From: Trichobilharzia szidati
Taxonomy: Eukaryota; Platyhelminthes; Trematoda; Strigeidida; Schistosomatidae
NCBI GenBank assembly: GCA_944472155.2
Contig: OX235273.1
Coordinates: forward strand, 87,414,793 to 87,478,792
Reading direction: 5' to 3'
DNA: 64,000 nucleotides
In this document: one piece after another, positions 49,301 through 60,249 of the stretch
How the letters are laid out: the number at the start of each line of letters is the position of its first letter
Position numbering within the stretch: the first letter of the stretch is position 1
The notes under the pieces: generated by a model
The model's database searches: none
Told to the model about the DNA's origin: nothing
What the model saw: the letters and a program-made list of their open reading frames with translations, nothing else
Translations under genes and position numbers: made by a program

Positions 49301-52300
49301 GAGGAAGTCAGGTAGAGATATTGAGCCTATACTTGTCGGAATTCGTCATTGAAGTACTTTGGTATGAATTAACCTCAAACTTTTTTCAAGACCCGGCAGT
49401 CATTTATTTGTTGGCTTTCAGTTACAAATGTTACTTCACTTTAGGTATATGAACTAATTTAAGGCTGGACCTCTTCTGAAAATCTACATTTAACAAGGAC
49501 CATAGTACGCGCCATAATTGTCACCAGGGAGTAAAAAGCTATATGAAAGTTAGTACACACACTTAAGTTTCTATATACCAATGTAACATTAAAGTAGCAT
49601 TATTGGGATCGATCTTTTATTAAACTCGGAATACTGTGGCCATCCATTTAAATTCACTGTGGGATATAATTCAGCACCCATGATACGTTTTCATTTCATC
49701 TGTGTCTACAAAAATCTGCAACCCTGGAAATGTATTTAATTTCCTCATATTAAATACTGTCACAGTGATTCCAACAAGACTCTAAGGTGTTTTGTAACCT
49801 GTCCGCAACACTAAGATATAATTTTATACTATCCCAGCTACTTTTTCCCACTTATCACGAAAATTCAGCACTATTTCTGTTGTTGAATGTAGAAATTTTT
49901 CAGTGTGCAAACACCAAGGAGTTAAAAATCCTACTGACAATCAAACAATTGTCATACAAAGTATACCATCAGATAAATCTGAAAATATACACCTAGTGGT
50001 ACTAGTTTCAGAATTCTTGATATCTGCACAGTAGTAATATATTCTGAACTAACAAATCAGAAGTTTATAAACTTACTGATAATTAAGGTAACAGTGTGAA
50101 GTCCAATTACAATTCAGCTACGCGGAACTAGCCACAACCCATATTTACTGTATAACGACTGGGGATACTAATTAGTTGCCCAGACTGAAGTAGGGAGAAG
50201 CAAACTCAAGCTCGACACCCATTGGCCTAAAGTTGAGTACCTAAGTCGATAAGGCACATTTCTACAAGTGGGAAAGTTCGTGCATTACTCTGAATCGTCA
50301 CAGACCGTTTGCACCAAAAATAAATGTATTCAGATAAAAGCTTTTCTAACTAACTACTCAACTTCTAAGTGATTACTCATGGGTTATCAAATGCGCAAAT
50401 AACAGCCCAAAAAGTTTATCTGATTAAAATGCAAGGAAGTGTGGTTTACCGAAAAGCGTATATATGATGCTGAGCTACTAGGGGTACATTGAGAAACATT
50501 GGTTTGGTAAACTTAACCCGAATTCCAAAATTATATAGCTAGTGAATCAAAGCTTACCCCAAAATGCGTTGCTGTAGTACTAGCTGGAACACAATTTAAA
50601 TCAATACTTTGCTCTGTTTGCACACACGAATTTCGACGGTCCCCGCTGTTTATTATGTTCTGTAAACCCGATTTTCCCAATAAATTGTAAAGATACGACA
50701 AAATGCCAGTGGTGCTCGACGGAAAATTACAGCACTCACCAGTCAAGATATCATTTGAACAGTGTATTCCAAACGTCTCTGCAATTGTACTGTGGCCAGA
50801 GTGAGCCAAAAACTTTGATGGCAGGGTTCTGAAAACATGGCAGTTCATTGACTTGTTGTCATTTGTTTCGCCTTAGAAGAGGGTAATTGAATGAATCATG
50901 TTATAAACAATCAATTTAATTGTCACTGAACATAAAAGCAAATATAAAGACAGTATGGTTTTATACTTGATGCTAAAAAAGGAAATGAAGTAACCATGAC
51001 TAACTGAGTTTTAACATACAGCTTAGCACAGAAGTGAAACAGTTTAAACAAAAAATGAGAAAAAGAGGCTCAAAAGAACCATAATGGTGAGAAATGTGGG
51101 GGGAAAGGATAGCAGCATAGAAAAGCTGATACAGGGGATCACAGAAAGTGAACGCGTCTGGCCCTTTTCCAACCTGATCCTATGTCAGCTAACAGTGTCT
51201 ATCGAGGAAGGCGACGACCAGGCATATGTAACTTATGTCCTAGCCATCTCAGTCAATGTAGCTTCACAGCCTAACCGATTGACTTACCCTACTTACCTAA
51301 CGCTCTACGCCTACCCTCAATATTACTCACCCTATTATACCAATTAACACAGGATATAAGATGAAAACATCTGTGATCAAAGTCAGCTAGCCTTTCCTTA
51401 TCTCCTACTTTCAATAACCAAGTCTCACGATCATGAAGGAGGACAGAGTGAAGTGCTGCTCAATACACACGCCCTTTGATCGGTAGTCAGATATCATGTC
51501 TACGCCAGAGATAACTTAAGTTGGCAAACAGCACATGATCCTTCCGTATCCGTGTTGAGATTCCATCAGCAACCAGTCCATTGCAGCTGATGCAACTTTC
51601 TAAATATGTGGCGTGGTCAGCACGATCTACTTCTTCACTCTCTATTTATAATCTAGGAGTAGGTATAGTTCGGACTTGCAGCAACACCTTATATTTGACA
51701 GGAGTAAATCACATGCCAAACATTCGAAGATCTCTGCTCAAGGTGTTCATAACACTGCATTTTGTCAGCGTCTTCACCTAGGATGGCAATATCATTCGTA
51801 TACTTGAAGTCAACAAGGCAATCCCTAAGGTCAATTAGGGTCACTTTCATTGGTACATCTCTGAAGACATTAAACAAAAATGGGAACAGTGGGCATCCCT
51901 GACAGACACCGTTGATTATCACCACTTCAGGTGACAACTTTCTGTAAGTCCTTACACGTAGCCATGGTCTACGAGCTCGTCTTGTAACATGACGATCCTG
52001 GGTTCTATCCCTGGTGGGGTCATGGGTGCGTACTGCAGGACCCTCTAACAAGTAACTGTGACATTTACTTATATCCATTTATTCAGTGTTTGTAGTTTGA
52101 TTACAAACGACAGGTTGTAACTGACAGCAAGAAGTAATAATCTAGTGTGGTAGACAAATGTGCGACACATGCCACTGTCATACTAGATTACACAGCCAAC
52201 TTTCAATAAGTGAGTCAAGGTTTCAAAACTTAGCCCAGGAGTGCTTCACATCTTACAACAATACAAGATATTACAAAGACTGAAATATATGGCAATCAAC

Positions 52301-54687
52301 GAAAATATGCACATGACCATAGGAGATAAAAAATGAGTAATATGATTTTAAATATTTTTTGAAATCAAGAAAACATTTATCTTTTTGGTTACACTCAATT
52401 CTGAGTATTCTAACTGAGGTTAGCGATACTTATATTTAATATCTTACAGATTCCCATTAAGTAGCTCACAAGAATAGAATGTAGTGCTTCGAATTTCGTT
52501 TGAAGAGGAAACACTGTCTGTATTAGTAGCATAGGAAGAAATTGAAGTGAACTGAGAAGAAACCCTAATATTCGCAACTACAACTAGGTAGAATGATGTC
52601 AAAATACCTGTCTGTTCAGTTTGAGTCCTTCGTACTCTCACAACACTTCAGTTGATGCACATGACAAGAGAAATTATTTTATACTCTAGAGCTAACATTG
52701 TCAATGATATCAAATGATTTAATATCCGATATAATATTTAGTACCGTAGTTAACCCTAAGTAGTATAAAATCTAATATGACATGTAATCTCCAGATTTTA
52801 AGAAAGCAAACAGCCTTTCTATTACTTATAAGATCATTTCAGTACAGATTACTTCATCATACTACTTTACCTTTTGACCGATTTCGAACATAAGTCTGGA
52901 AGAAATTAATGCTCTGGTAAGCACTAAGAAATAATTGATATCTATCAAATTACTATTAACTGCACTCAGTATTTATCAAGTGACAGACATAGCATCATTC
53001 AGTGTTGTATTTTACGCTTCTTATTAGCGACACACATAGACGACGGAATTTCACGTGTAACATATGACAAGCGCACGTTAACCATAGTTTGTGTACGATG
53101 GAATGCAGAGCTAAAATGAGAATTTCGATGACATCCAATGGGCAGATATTAGATTCCGTATATTGTTTACATTATTTTGACGCTTTAATGTAAATTTTCC
53201 GTGCAACTGGAAAGTACAAACAAGTCAAGTACATTAATTGTTTTGCAATTTTACAGAATTGCCGCGTTAGATTAAGACTACATTATGTATACTATCAATC
53301 GATCAGATTCTAAAATGCGTTTGGACACTTTTAAAAACATACTCATTCGTTCAGAAGAGGGATTTAATATAGTCAGCAATTATTATGATTGTAACTATCA
53401 ATTTAGATGTTAAGCAAGTATACTCTGTATTTGAATGATTTCTAACCACAAATCATTGACACCTTTAAAGCATATGAATATACTTCAATACCACTCACAA
53501 GTTATACCTGTATGACCAACCCTAAAGTTAAGAATCAGACTAGCTAGTCTCATTGACTTAAAACCAGTCATGACCATACAATTCAGTGAAGACCCAAGAC
53601 AGGATTATTTCAACTGCGATAGGTTTTTTTAAGAGTAACACAGCATCAAAGCTTATCTGTGAACTGTAGGCTCGAATTTCTGTCACTTTACATAGTGAGT
53701 CAAATAATTACCGTATAAAAGAAAATATGTACCGACAACCAATTAAAGCGATACTCAATTTCTGTCTCGATTAAATCTTTAGTTAACAGACGCAAAGCCG
53801 CAAAATTTCACACAAAAAATCAAGTGAAACACAATTCTTCCAGTTTTGCAAGTAATCGGATCTCACATTCAAGGTAGTTACTAAACTAGCAAAACTTTGG
53901 TGTATACTACTGGGCACACCTCCAGACCCACAAAAAGGAAAATATTAATGAAAATGTGACGCAGATGTGTCTCATGGCATCATACTTACTCTGTGACTCA
54001 GGAGTTTCCATTATTGGGTCACTGTTATGTTTTAATATGCTTCGTGTAACTATGTAGACGAACTTTTCATCAAAGTCAACAAGACCAGCGACGTACAAAC
54101 AGCTAGCCGGATATTCTGCGACGTATCCTTCGTACAAGCGAACCCGTAAAACGCTACGTGAGACTCTGACTAAGCACAAAGACCTTGCACTTGCATTTAT
54201 TTTATTTACAACTGAGTTGGCTTTCTTTCTCAAGATTGATAGATCTTTCGCGCACAGCCTGAAATCCATAGGCACTTTCACACAGCCTGCGTATATAAAA
54301 ACAGCAGAATTTCGACCAAAACTGGAAGCTTTCTGTCTTATTCCACTGATAAGACATCTATCGGGGGAACTAGGTCCCGGAGTGCTTGGAATATATGTAT
54401 TATTTTCAAGATCTGAAGAAAGAACCTATCTAGTCATTTCACAAAATTAGAAAACAAACCTCAATAATAAGACTTCTGTGACTCTTCCATATCAAGGAAG
54501 CTACATTTTCATGCGTCATATTAGTTACATCTTCACCATTAACTTTGAGCAGTCGGTCACCTATGCGGACGCCTGACTTTTCTGCGGAAGACCCACTCAA
54601 AATATGATCTATGTAACATGGGTATTCATTTCGTAGACGAAACCCAAAACCACTGGAAGACCTAGGCACTTCAATTCTTCTTAACAT
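37372..54687 (-). CDS. RGS12-like regulator of G-protein signalling (PDZ-PTB-RGS), 8 coding exons
   Basis: Exons on the minus strand are 54687-54460, 54425-53990, 50871-50558, 49053-48934, 47503-47318, 45229-45143, 40626-40480 and 37749-37372. They total 1896 nt (631 aa), with all phases matching and GT/AG ends. Residues 8-76 form a PDZ domain (GFGF binding loop, IGDRLLKVNGEDV). Residues 117 to about 285 form a PTB domain (FIYAGCVKVP, VAEYPASCLYVAG, NCHVF, ETFGIHC). Residues 409-529 form a complete RGS domain (FWAEDFDNLLNDPIG, TEYSSENLEF, AVNID, MKTDSYPRYLESSSYL) that keeps the Glu-Asn, Asn and Asp-Ser/Arg positions used to accelerate G-alpha GTP hydrolysis. The order is that of RGS12. The tail of about 100 residues is Ser/Lys-rich and ends at TGA, 3 nt before a GTAAGT; no Ras-binding or GoLoco domain was found. 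An in-frame stop 9 nt before the ATG supports the start. The acceptor of exon 2 (54425) was chosen by phase. Confidence 0.9.
37821..37840. repeat. (TA)n microsatellite
   Basis: A short TA run lies just upstream (minus sense) of the last RGS exon. Confidence 0.8.
37965..40200 (-). mobile_element. LINE family B (RTE-like), linker plus reverse transcriptase, in the last RGS intron
   Basis: On the minus strand the order is a linker (YKTLNKRVKTSAREDKRKYY near 39800, HWDGHFKRLLNRPPP near 39580), then MLKAGKAAVPDGIPAEALK (near 39440) and WKKGYLFKLPKKGDLS, then VIHNGKLTEPFEVRTGVRQG (near 38930) and [20 protein letters not shown] near 38780 with intact FADD. The post-RT part is eroded, down to the tail near 37965. 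Several frameshifts and stops occur. The endonuclease is missing. It lies in the same orientation as the RGS gene. Confidence 0.85.
40264..40341 (+). mobile_element. tRNA-Gly-derived SINE, head only (copy 4)
   Basis: This is the best preserved tRNA-like head. GCGTCGG at the start pairs with CCGACGC at the end. An A box (GACACAACGGTAGAATG), CTCGCCAACCACG in the anticodon-arm position, and the B box GGTTCGATCCC follow. It resembles tRNA-Gly(GCC). The SINE body is not recognisable beyond about 40350. It is unlikely to be a working tRNA gene, because the anticodon arm does not pair well and the family is dispersed. Confidence 0.78.
40925..41160. mobile_element. Head-to-head Penelope-like 3' ends (second hairpin locus)
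   Basis: The left arm (AAGATTTTATTTTGATAAAT near 40952, ACTGATGACGTTTTGAG near 40999) is mirrored by the right arm (CTCAAAACGTCATCAGT near 41074, ATCAAAATAAAATCTTA near 41118). Each arm is about 110 bp. The sequence is that of the 3' UTR at 33690-33768 and 10634. No protein-coding part is left. Confidence 0.8.
41277..41293. repeat. (CA)n microsatellite
   Basis: A run of CA dinucleotides. Confidence 0.85.
42349..42420 (+). repeat. tRNA-like SINE head, different family
   Basis: AGCGATAGCTCAGTGGTCTA is a good A box. GGGTTAGAACGCC is a weakened B box 50 nt later. The interval and the ends do not form a clean cloverleaf, so I read it as an eroded tRNA-derived SINE rather than a tRNA gene. Confidence 0.5.
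42780..42920 (+). mobile_element. Penelope-like element, 3' terminal fragment
   Basis: TGATATGATTATAAGCAATA near 42791, TCGAAACGTCATTCAGT near 42818 and the final TTCTACTACAGCACC correspond to the 3' UTR of the copy ending at 33768. No coding sequence could be confirmed upstream. Confidence 0.65.
43039..43256 (+). mobile_element. tRNA-Gly-derived SINE, copy 5 (full)
   Basis: The head 43039-43104 has GCGTCGG/CCGACGC ends and B box GGTTCGATCCCC. The body reads TTTACCTCGCTAAGCCAG. The tail hairpin CTTCAAGC...GCTTGAAG lies at 43212-43232. The end CCCTATGTTCCACTGGGGAA is followed by GAAGGGAAAAAAA. The length is about 218 bp. Confidence 0.87.
43321..43546 (-). mobile_element. tRNA-Gly-derived SINE, copy 6 (full, opposite strand)
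   Basis: This is a mirror of copy 5, only 65 bp away: tail complement at 43325-43350, body near 43400-43470, and head complement with a decayed B box (near 43490), ending at GCCACCGACGC (43535-43545). Confidence 0.85.
44440..45010. repeat. Large imperfect palindrome with G-rich centre
   Basis: The left arm (about 44440-44630) and right arm (about 44832-45010) are reverse complements with mismatches. Shared blocks are AATTACCCCATGCTGATG, CTGAGATTTTGTAAATTCT and CATTTTGTTTTGC. The spacer of about 200 bp contains GGGGGAGGGTGGGGG at 44762. The right arm ends with TAGCGAAACGTCAGAAAA, which resembles AGCGAAACGTTCAGAAAAAT near 41496. There is no coding. It is possibly a hairpin-type non-autonomous element. 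Confidence 0.7.
45230..47317. other. RGS intron 5
   Basis: This AT-rich intron lies between exons 5 and 6. A possible decayed tRNA-like or hammerhead SINE fragment lies near 45815-45940 (GTCCAGTG near 45927, ACAGATGAG near 45891). Nothing else was recognised. Confidence 0.4.
47690..48170. repeat. Moderately GC-rich repeat-like block in RGS intron 4
   Basis: The composition differs from the surrounding intron (CGCCGCCGCAAAATCGG near 47749). No known motif is present. It includes a hammerhead-like near miss on the minus strand at 47981-48015. Confidence 0.35.
48492..48706 (+). mobile_element. tRNA-Gly-derived SINE, copy 7
   Basis: In RGS intron 4, the head GCGCCGGTGGCACAGTG is followed by AGAATGCTCGCCAGCCACGC, close to tRNA-Gly(GCC). 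The B box is ATTCGATCCCC. Body and tail (CCCTATGTTCCACTGGGAAC near 48677, GTAAAGGAATAAAA) are intact. The acceptor-arm complement is partly mutated (CGATCGATGCA). Confidence 0.85.
51005..51950 (-). mobile_element. RTE-like LINE, 5'-truncated and decayed, in RGS intron 2
   Basis: On the minus strand, SPEVVIINGVCQGCPLFPFL (near 51910) is followed by LVDFKYTNDIAILGEDADKMQ (near 51790), where the YADD box reads YTND. The post-RT part and tail run to about 51005 (complement of TACAGCTTAGCACAGAAGTG near 51020). It is the most diverged RTE copy in the window. Confidence 0.82.
51955..52040 (+). repeat. tRNA-like head of a hammerhead-type SINE, truncated
   Basis: TAGCCATGGTCTACGAGCTC is an A-box region and GGGTTCTATCCCTGG is a B box with one change. 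GTGCGTACTGCAGGACC follows, after which the hammerhead part expected from the Sm-alpha-like family is missing. It abuts the 5' end of the RTE fragment. Confidence 0.5.
52080..53989. other. RGS intron 2, right part
   Basis: AT-rich intron without recognised repeats. A 65-codon minus frame (52641-52444) is unremarkable. Confidence 0.4.
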
Positions 54688-55423
54688 CAGACTTCATTTG
54701 TATCGTTTACTTTGCACATACGACCTAGAAAAGTAGAAAACCAAAACAAATGTTTCGGCGACGAGTCTCTCCGTTAAGGTGTACAATCGCATATATAACA
54801 TAAAATTAGGGGATAGATAACTGGTTGTATACTTAGCAAAGCAGTTCATAAAATGGGTATATCTGGAAGGGGTGTAGAAATGATAAGATTGGTGAGACTT
54901 CAAAGCATTACCAAACAAGGTGATAATTAACTTAAGAAAATATTTTAGAAATTATATGAAGGGTGTTGTTGAACAAACTTCTTCTGCACACAAAGATCTG
55001 GCCTTTCTTTTTGAAGGCCAAAGCTTCAGTAATACCGATGAGTCGGACAAGTAGTGATTTAAGCATGTTGTTTTTCACCTAGTAGACAACTTCAGAAGTC
55101 GGCGATCGTCAATCCATCTCAACAATGTCTTGCTTTGACGTCATTCACAAGGTGAAACATCACCCGTCCAAATCACAACTTGTCCAACTTATCTATATTA
55201 CTGGAGCTTTGGCCATTGAAATAGCTTTTAATCATGTGGGGCATAGCACTTATCCAAATTTTTACACTGTCCTTTGGTTGACCATAACCATCAGCAAGAA
55301 ACGGAACGAAGTTTGGGTAGGCTCTCAACTCAGATAGTGACCTTAGTGAGGGACCTACAATCTAACATTCATACGAACCTGTTCTGAGTGCCTTTAAAAT
55401 AGTCCAGCAATATAAACTTTTTA

Positions 55424-55915
55424 AAAAGTATTAATTTATGACACTTCAGTTCTGTATTTTATAACATAACTGATCGTGTCTGTAAAAATGATATGCATTT
55501 CATGTAAACTTATCCGTTTATACGAGAGATAAATTATTATTTTCAAATGGTTTTACTGTATCAGATAAATTATTGTTACTGAAAGTTAACCACTAACTTT
55601 CGCCATCTGATTATAAATCAAGAGTACGTTTCGATGCCATAAACCTCGATGTTAAATAGGACGATTGACTTTAAGCTTGATATTTTCCCGGGTATTTGTC
55701 ATCCATCCAGAACACACCAGGTTTCTTTGCTATTGCGAGGACGATATTTCTATATTTCTTAAAGTGCTACATTGACTGAGTGGTTAGCAGATTGTTCCTG
55801 CTGAATGAAGTAGAAAAAACAGCAACCGTCTAAATTAAAACATTGACCAAACTTATATAATTTAAGTAATAGTTTATCTATGCCTGTACAGTTGGTATGT
55901 TTCTGCATAAACAAA
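55424..55915 (+). repeat. Dispersed repeat, copy 2 of 2
   Basis: Collinear with 3578-4090. Shared landmarks are ATAACTGATCGTGTCTGTAA near 55466, GACGATATTTCTATATTTCT near 55740 and CTATGCCTGTACAGTTGGTA near 55878. It has no coding frame of note. Confidence 0.6.
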
Positions 55916-57630
55916 AATAAATACGTTATTATTACACAAGAAGTAAGAGTGCACTGCCTGATTATAGGACGCAACACATGTTAGGATGGTTAAATGTTAT
56001 TAACCTATGTCAATACGAAATAAATTCAGACACATACGTGTAAATATCAAACTTCTAATACAGTAAATATATAGTCTTTGTCTAGTCTTTTGGTGTTTTC
56101 TGCTTTATTAAATGCCTAAATATTTAAGATAAAATCAGGCACAATGTTATTTCGATTGATAAGTTAGCCTGAAGCGTATAACTGACATTTCAGTCAGAAA
56201 TGAATTGGAATATGTGAAAAGTTGGAACTTGTATTACACACTGGCTTGTATCGTTTCTGACGAATTTCTGTAGTGCCCCTGAGGTAGCATCTGGACATGT
56301 AGCTGAGCAAGCTTGCAGATGTTAAGGGCGAAATAAATTTTTTAAATTTAATCTATACAACCCTGTTTTGTTAAGATCCTAGAATCATGTTTAATTCTGG
56401 AGCTGTTAGAAACGCACTTTACTGTCCCACAGATCGGAACGGTTCACAGTTACGACCATTACCAAATCTGCTGATCAGTATGCGCTGTCCTCCCTCCTTA
56501 TTTGGTGTTTAGCTCAGAGATGTTTTGTGCAATAACTGTGGTTGTAGCATTGCATTTCTTTCGGCTCTTCTAAATCATACAGTATAATGCACGTTGATAG
56601 CTTTAACGGCAAATGCCTCCCATCAGGTCACCATATACTTCGATACTCGAGGACACTCGTACTGTCTGATAGTGATACTCTTCGCAAGACCTTAATGAAG
56701 GACATCAGATTTATACTCGACGGTCTTGTCCAGAACAAACCAAGTTTCACGATCTTATAGCTGTAGATTTTGTCCTCCTCACAAACACATCATAATGTGG
56801 ACGTAAAGCACGGTTGGAAACTTTACACTTCTAGGCTATCACATATACTATTCCAGGAAACCTGTTGGTTCCTGGGTGACAGTGAGCTAGTTTCCAGTTG
56901 GTTTCAACTAGAAATAATGCTCATGATTCCTGGATGGCCATCAATCTCTCTAGTCCTGAGCTCTAGACACATTACCTGCCAACTCTTTGGCCTGGCCGAC
57001 CTTACCCGGTAATCAGGCTGCCCTTAACACCGACCCAACTAGTGAAGGGAGAAAGTAGCACTCACGGCTGCTGAAAGATGTATTTGTTGACTACGAATTG
57101 AAGATTATACTAGTAGGTAGTCAGATCATGCGAAACTGCCAAGCTTTCATCCGTTGAAAATTGTTTTGACCACCTTGTGTTTCAAACCTCATGGTTAAAC
57201 AAATTGACCGTTGACGGCAAAACGGCTGAGGTTCATTTGAGTCAACGAAATTCTGTGGTCCCCCTTGGAGACATGTACCTTTTTTGTTCGTGGCCCACGA
57301 ATCCAGCTGAATTGTTTCGAATTATTTTGTCTTTTGTTTCTTGTGTTCGGTGACCAACACCGATGTCTCTCAGTCTTTTCATTTCATGATGGCGTGGCAG
57401 CCACCTTTTCTGAACAGATTGCTACGAAGTTCAGGTTCTGTTAAATGGTTTACACTTGTCAATTTTGTAAATATTTGTCCCCGAAGCAAGTTGTGATCTT
57501 CTGAATTACTGTGCGGCAGTGTCCTGCTAAGAAGCTCTAGCTTTATGGACAGAATGGTAGCCACATTCCTCATTTTCATGAATCCAAGACCACTCTGACC
57601 AATAAGCACAGAGTGTGATATACTGGAATG
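55916..57630. other. Unrecognised non-genic stretch
   Basis: Mixed composition. Moderately GC-rich parts around 56590-57050 look like old repeat sequence but matched no family I know. Short frames here have no recognisable domains. Confidence 0.4.
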
Positions 57631-57931
57631 TGTCACGGTGTGGTGAGAGCTGTCTACTAGCCAAATTGGTAGACAGTAATTTACGTCAATATTTACGTTC
57701 CCAAGATTTGTCGTGAGAAACAACCAATCAGAAGACCGTGTTTGTTTGTGTACATATCCATAGTAATTTTCGTCAATATTTACGTTCCCAAGATTTGTCG
57801 TGAGAAACAACCAATCGGAAGACTGTGTTTGTTTGTTTACATATCCATAGTAATGTACATGAAATGTATAAATATGCGTTTATTTCCTTAATAAATGATC
57901 TGTTGCCTGACTCTTGCCTTCTGTCGTTACA
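57631..57931 (+). promoter_or_regulatory. LTR-like promoter unit
   Basis: It begins TGTCACGGTG and ends TTACA. It contains two copies of an 87-bp unit, each with AACCAATC (CCAAT box), then a TATA box (TATAAAT, 57867-57873) and AATAAA (57890-57895). Together these resemble the U3 enhancer repeats, TATA and polyadenylation signal of an LTR. No second LTR or pol in the matching orientation lies nearby, so it may be a solo LTR. The limits are approximate. Confidence 0.45.
57676..57849 (+). repeat. 87-bp tandem duplication
   Basis: The units 57676-57762 and 57763-57849 differ at only a few bases (for example CCAATCAGAAGACC against CCAATCGGAAGACT). A third copy starts at 57850 (GTAATGTACAT) and diverges at once. 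Confidence 0.93.
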
Positions 57932-58079
57932 ACGGAAGTATATGGATCATTAACAGAGCAGTCTAGGTCTATAGCTAACATACTTTTTAGCGTGTGACTA
58001 CTTATTGAACTATTTTTGAACTTGTGTTTACAGAAGTTCGTTTCTGTATATGATGTGATCTGCGTTGGCAGATCCATAA

Positions 58080-60240
58080 CCTCCTGTTCAGACTCAACAG
58101 AAGTGTTGGCGCTCAGATTTGTTCAAGAGGAGTTGGACTTAACGATTTCGACATCAGTCCTTCTTTGAATCGGCGTCCTGTCATGAACCATCCTAATGAT
58201 ATGGTAACGCGTATTTTTCAGAAGTGTTCGCTTACTGTAAGAATGTTAGCATTATAGGATGGGCCAAATTTCAGCACAAATGGACATGACTTGTTTTTCC
58301 GAGATTTTCTTAGTCGATGGCAACTGCATGAGACACTGTCCATATAGATGCACTGAGAACAGTACTTCTTACCTTGTTGATATGCGCATCATATAGAATG
58401 ATGCGAACACTTATTTTCTTCCAACGCACTATGCGTTGGTGTACTTCAGTTGCAACGTAGTTTATCAGGTTAGCGGTTTGTCGTTATTATTAATTTGAAA
58501 TACTACTAATACCAGTTTGACTAGGCAACATCAGTTTTGAAATCTTTTTTTCTAGCCCTTTAAAACAATTCTTCAGTTTTGCCCACACAGCTGGGTGTAA
58601 GTTAAGAAACCGGATTAATCAGAGGAGTCAAAATGTTTGTCTTCTGGTTCATATCACGAAAGCGTTTGCAGGAATCTGCACGGCCTAGATCGTTGTATAT
58701 ACCGTCACTAAGCCTACCATTCATGATATTGAGTAATACACAGGCAGGCGAAGGAAGTATAATGCCTGAACTTTATATGTCTGCTGCAGCAAACCTATAT
58801 TAAGTTGTAATAATATCTGAACTGTTGTTCTGTATGTCCAGTTGGGCATCTTTTGATTTAGTGAGCTTACATCACATACCCGCATAAAGGGGGTTTAAAT
58901 TTCAGTGGTGGCTTTCAGGTAGTTTACACCTTTTTCCCATAAGTCATTCAAACTCGGGGATTAGCAAAGGAGTACCATCCACATATAGGAATGGTTTCCT
59001 ATATGTCTCCGCCTTCTTATTCTCCCACCTTTTAATATCCAAGACCCTGATGAGGTGATCCTCACGATTACCTTCAGTAGACCATCTTGTATGACTACGG
59101 CTTTCGTCCAGAGAGAGAGAGATAAAAAATTAGACGGTTATGGTTCACGTTTTGGATATAAACAAACGAAAACGAGGGCGCGAAAGAAGATGTGTGAAAA
59201 ACATCACATACGAGTGCATCACAACGTATATATTTAAATATTTTAAGCATGAGGACATTGAGTTTTTGTCTAAAGATGTTCAGTGTACTTAAGTACTTAT
59301 CGAATTTATCTAAGCCAGCGTACAAATCCCGGTTTTTTTCGCGTTGGCTAAAGTTTCCACATGGGATCTTATGCTTGTTTGGAAGAGTAGACACTTTTTC
59401 CAGTGCATCAGTAATTTAGGTTTCGTAGTCACTAGGTGTACTAGGCGCTCTGTAAATGCATACAATTCGTACTACAGCCTTTTTAGAGGGGTATATTGGC
59501 CCACATAGTTTCATTCAGACCGTTGAGTTCGCTGTTATTATGGTTGTAATGCAATGTGTTCTGGTATTATAAAAGACGGCAACCTCCCTTATTTCTTCCC
59601 CTATCACAACAAATATGTGTATACTCTTCGGTTCTTTTAGGAGGCTTACACACAAACGTGAGGGCTCTGAACGTCCGCAGCCTGCTTAGGGTAGACCTAG
59701 CCTTTGTAAGGATTAGGTAAAGTCGGGAGCTCAAATACAGTTTGAAGTATTCTAGCTAGTCATTCAAACCTTAGTGCTATTCAGCACTCTGTGGTCACAC
59801 TCGGTGTTACAACCATGTACTATGAGAATTGTGCATATCCTGTCCACTTACGTCTATCGAGTTGATGTCTTATCCATTTGGTAAAAAACAGGATTGTTTG
59901 CTGTGCATTTGCCGTAGAATCAGGTAACTCGACAATTAGCGAGGTTGGAGAAATTGGTGGACATTTCCAATCGGCCCATGTTTTTGTAAGCACTAGATAT
60001 ATTTAATAGATACGTGTATATTTGTCATGGTTCTGTGTCCTGGTGTGACTCTCTGTGTTTATATTGTTGCAGTGTGAGTTATTTTCCAGAAGACTATCAT
60101 GTATTAACCCTTTGATTGGGATTATGTTCTGTTGAGATTATTTGGTGTGGTGAATTTTTCCACACTGAGGGTGAACTGGGCATCAGTGGTCTTGCTGAAT
60201 CTTTTTCAGTCAGCCCTATTTTTCTCTGGCTTCCAAAAGT
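58080..60240. other. Unrecognised non-genic stretch
   Basis: Both strands have short frames, but none showed a domain I could name. The minus strand around 59100-58600 has scraps that look like old coding sequence with many stops, possibly an unclassified retroelement. Confidence 0.35.
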
Positions 60241-60249
60241 GAAACCCTC

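Noticed and set aside
55028..55050. CCGATGAGTCGGACAAGT as a hammerhead core
   Set aside because: The first base of the CTGATGA box and the GAAA box are wrong and stem II has no loop.
59040..59075. CTGATGAGGTGATCCTCACGA as a hammerhead core
   Set aside because: The stem is present but the GAAA box reads GATT, and no flanking stems I or III are seen.
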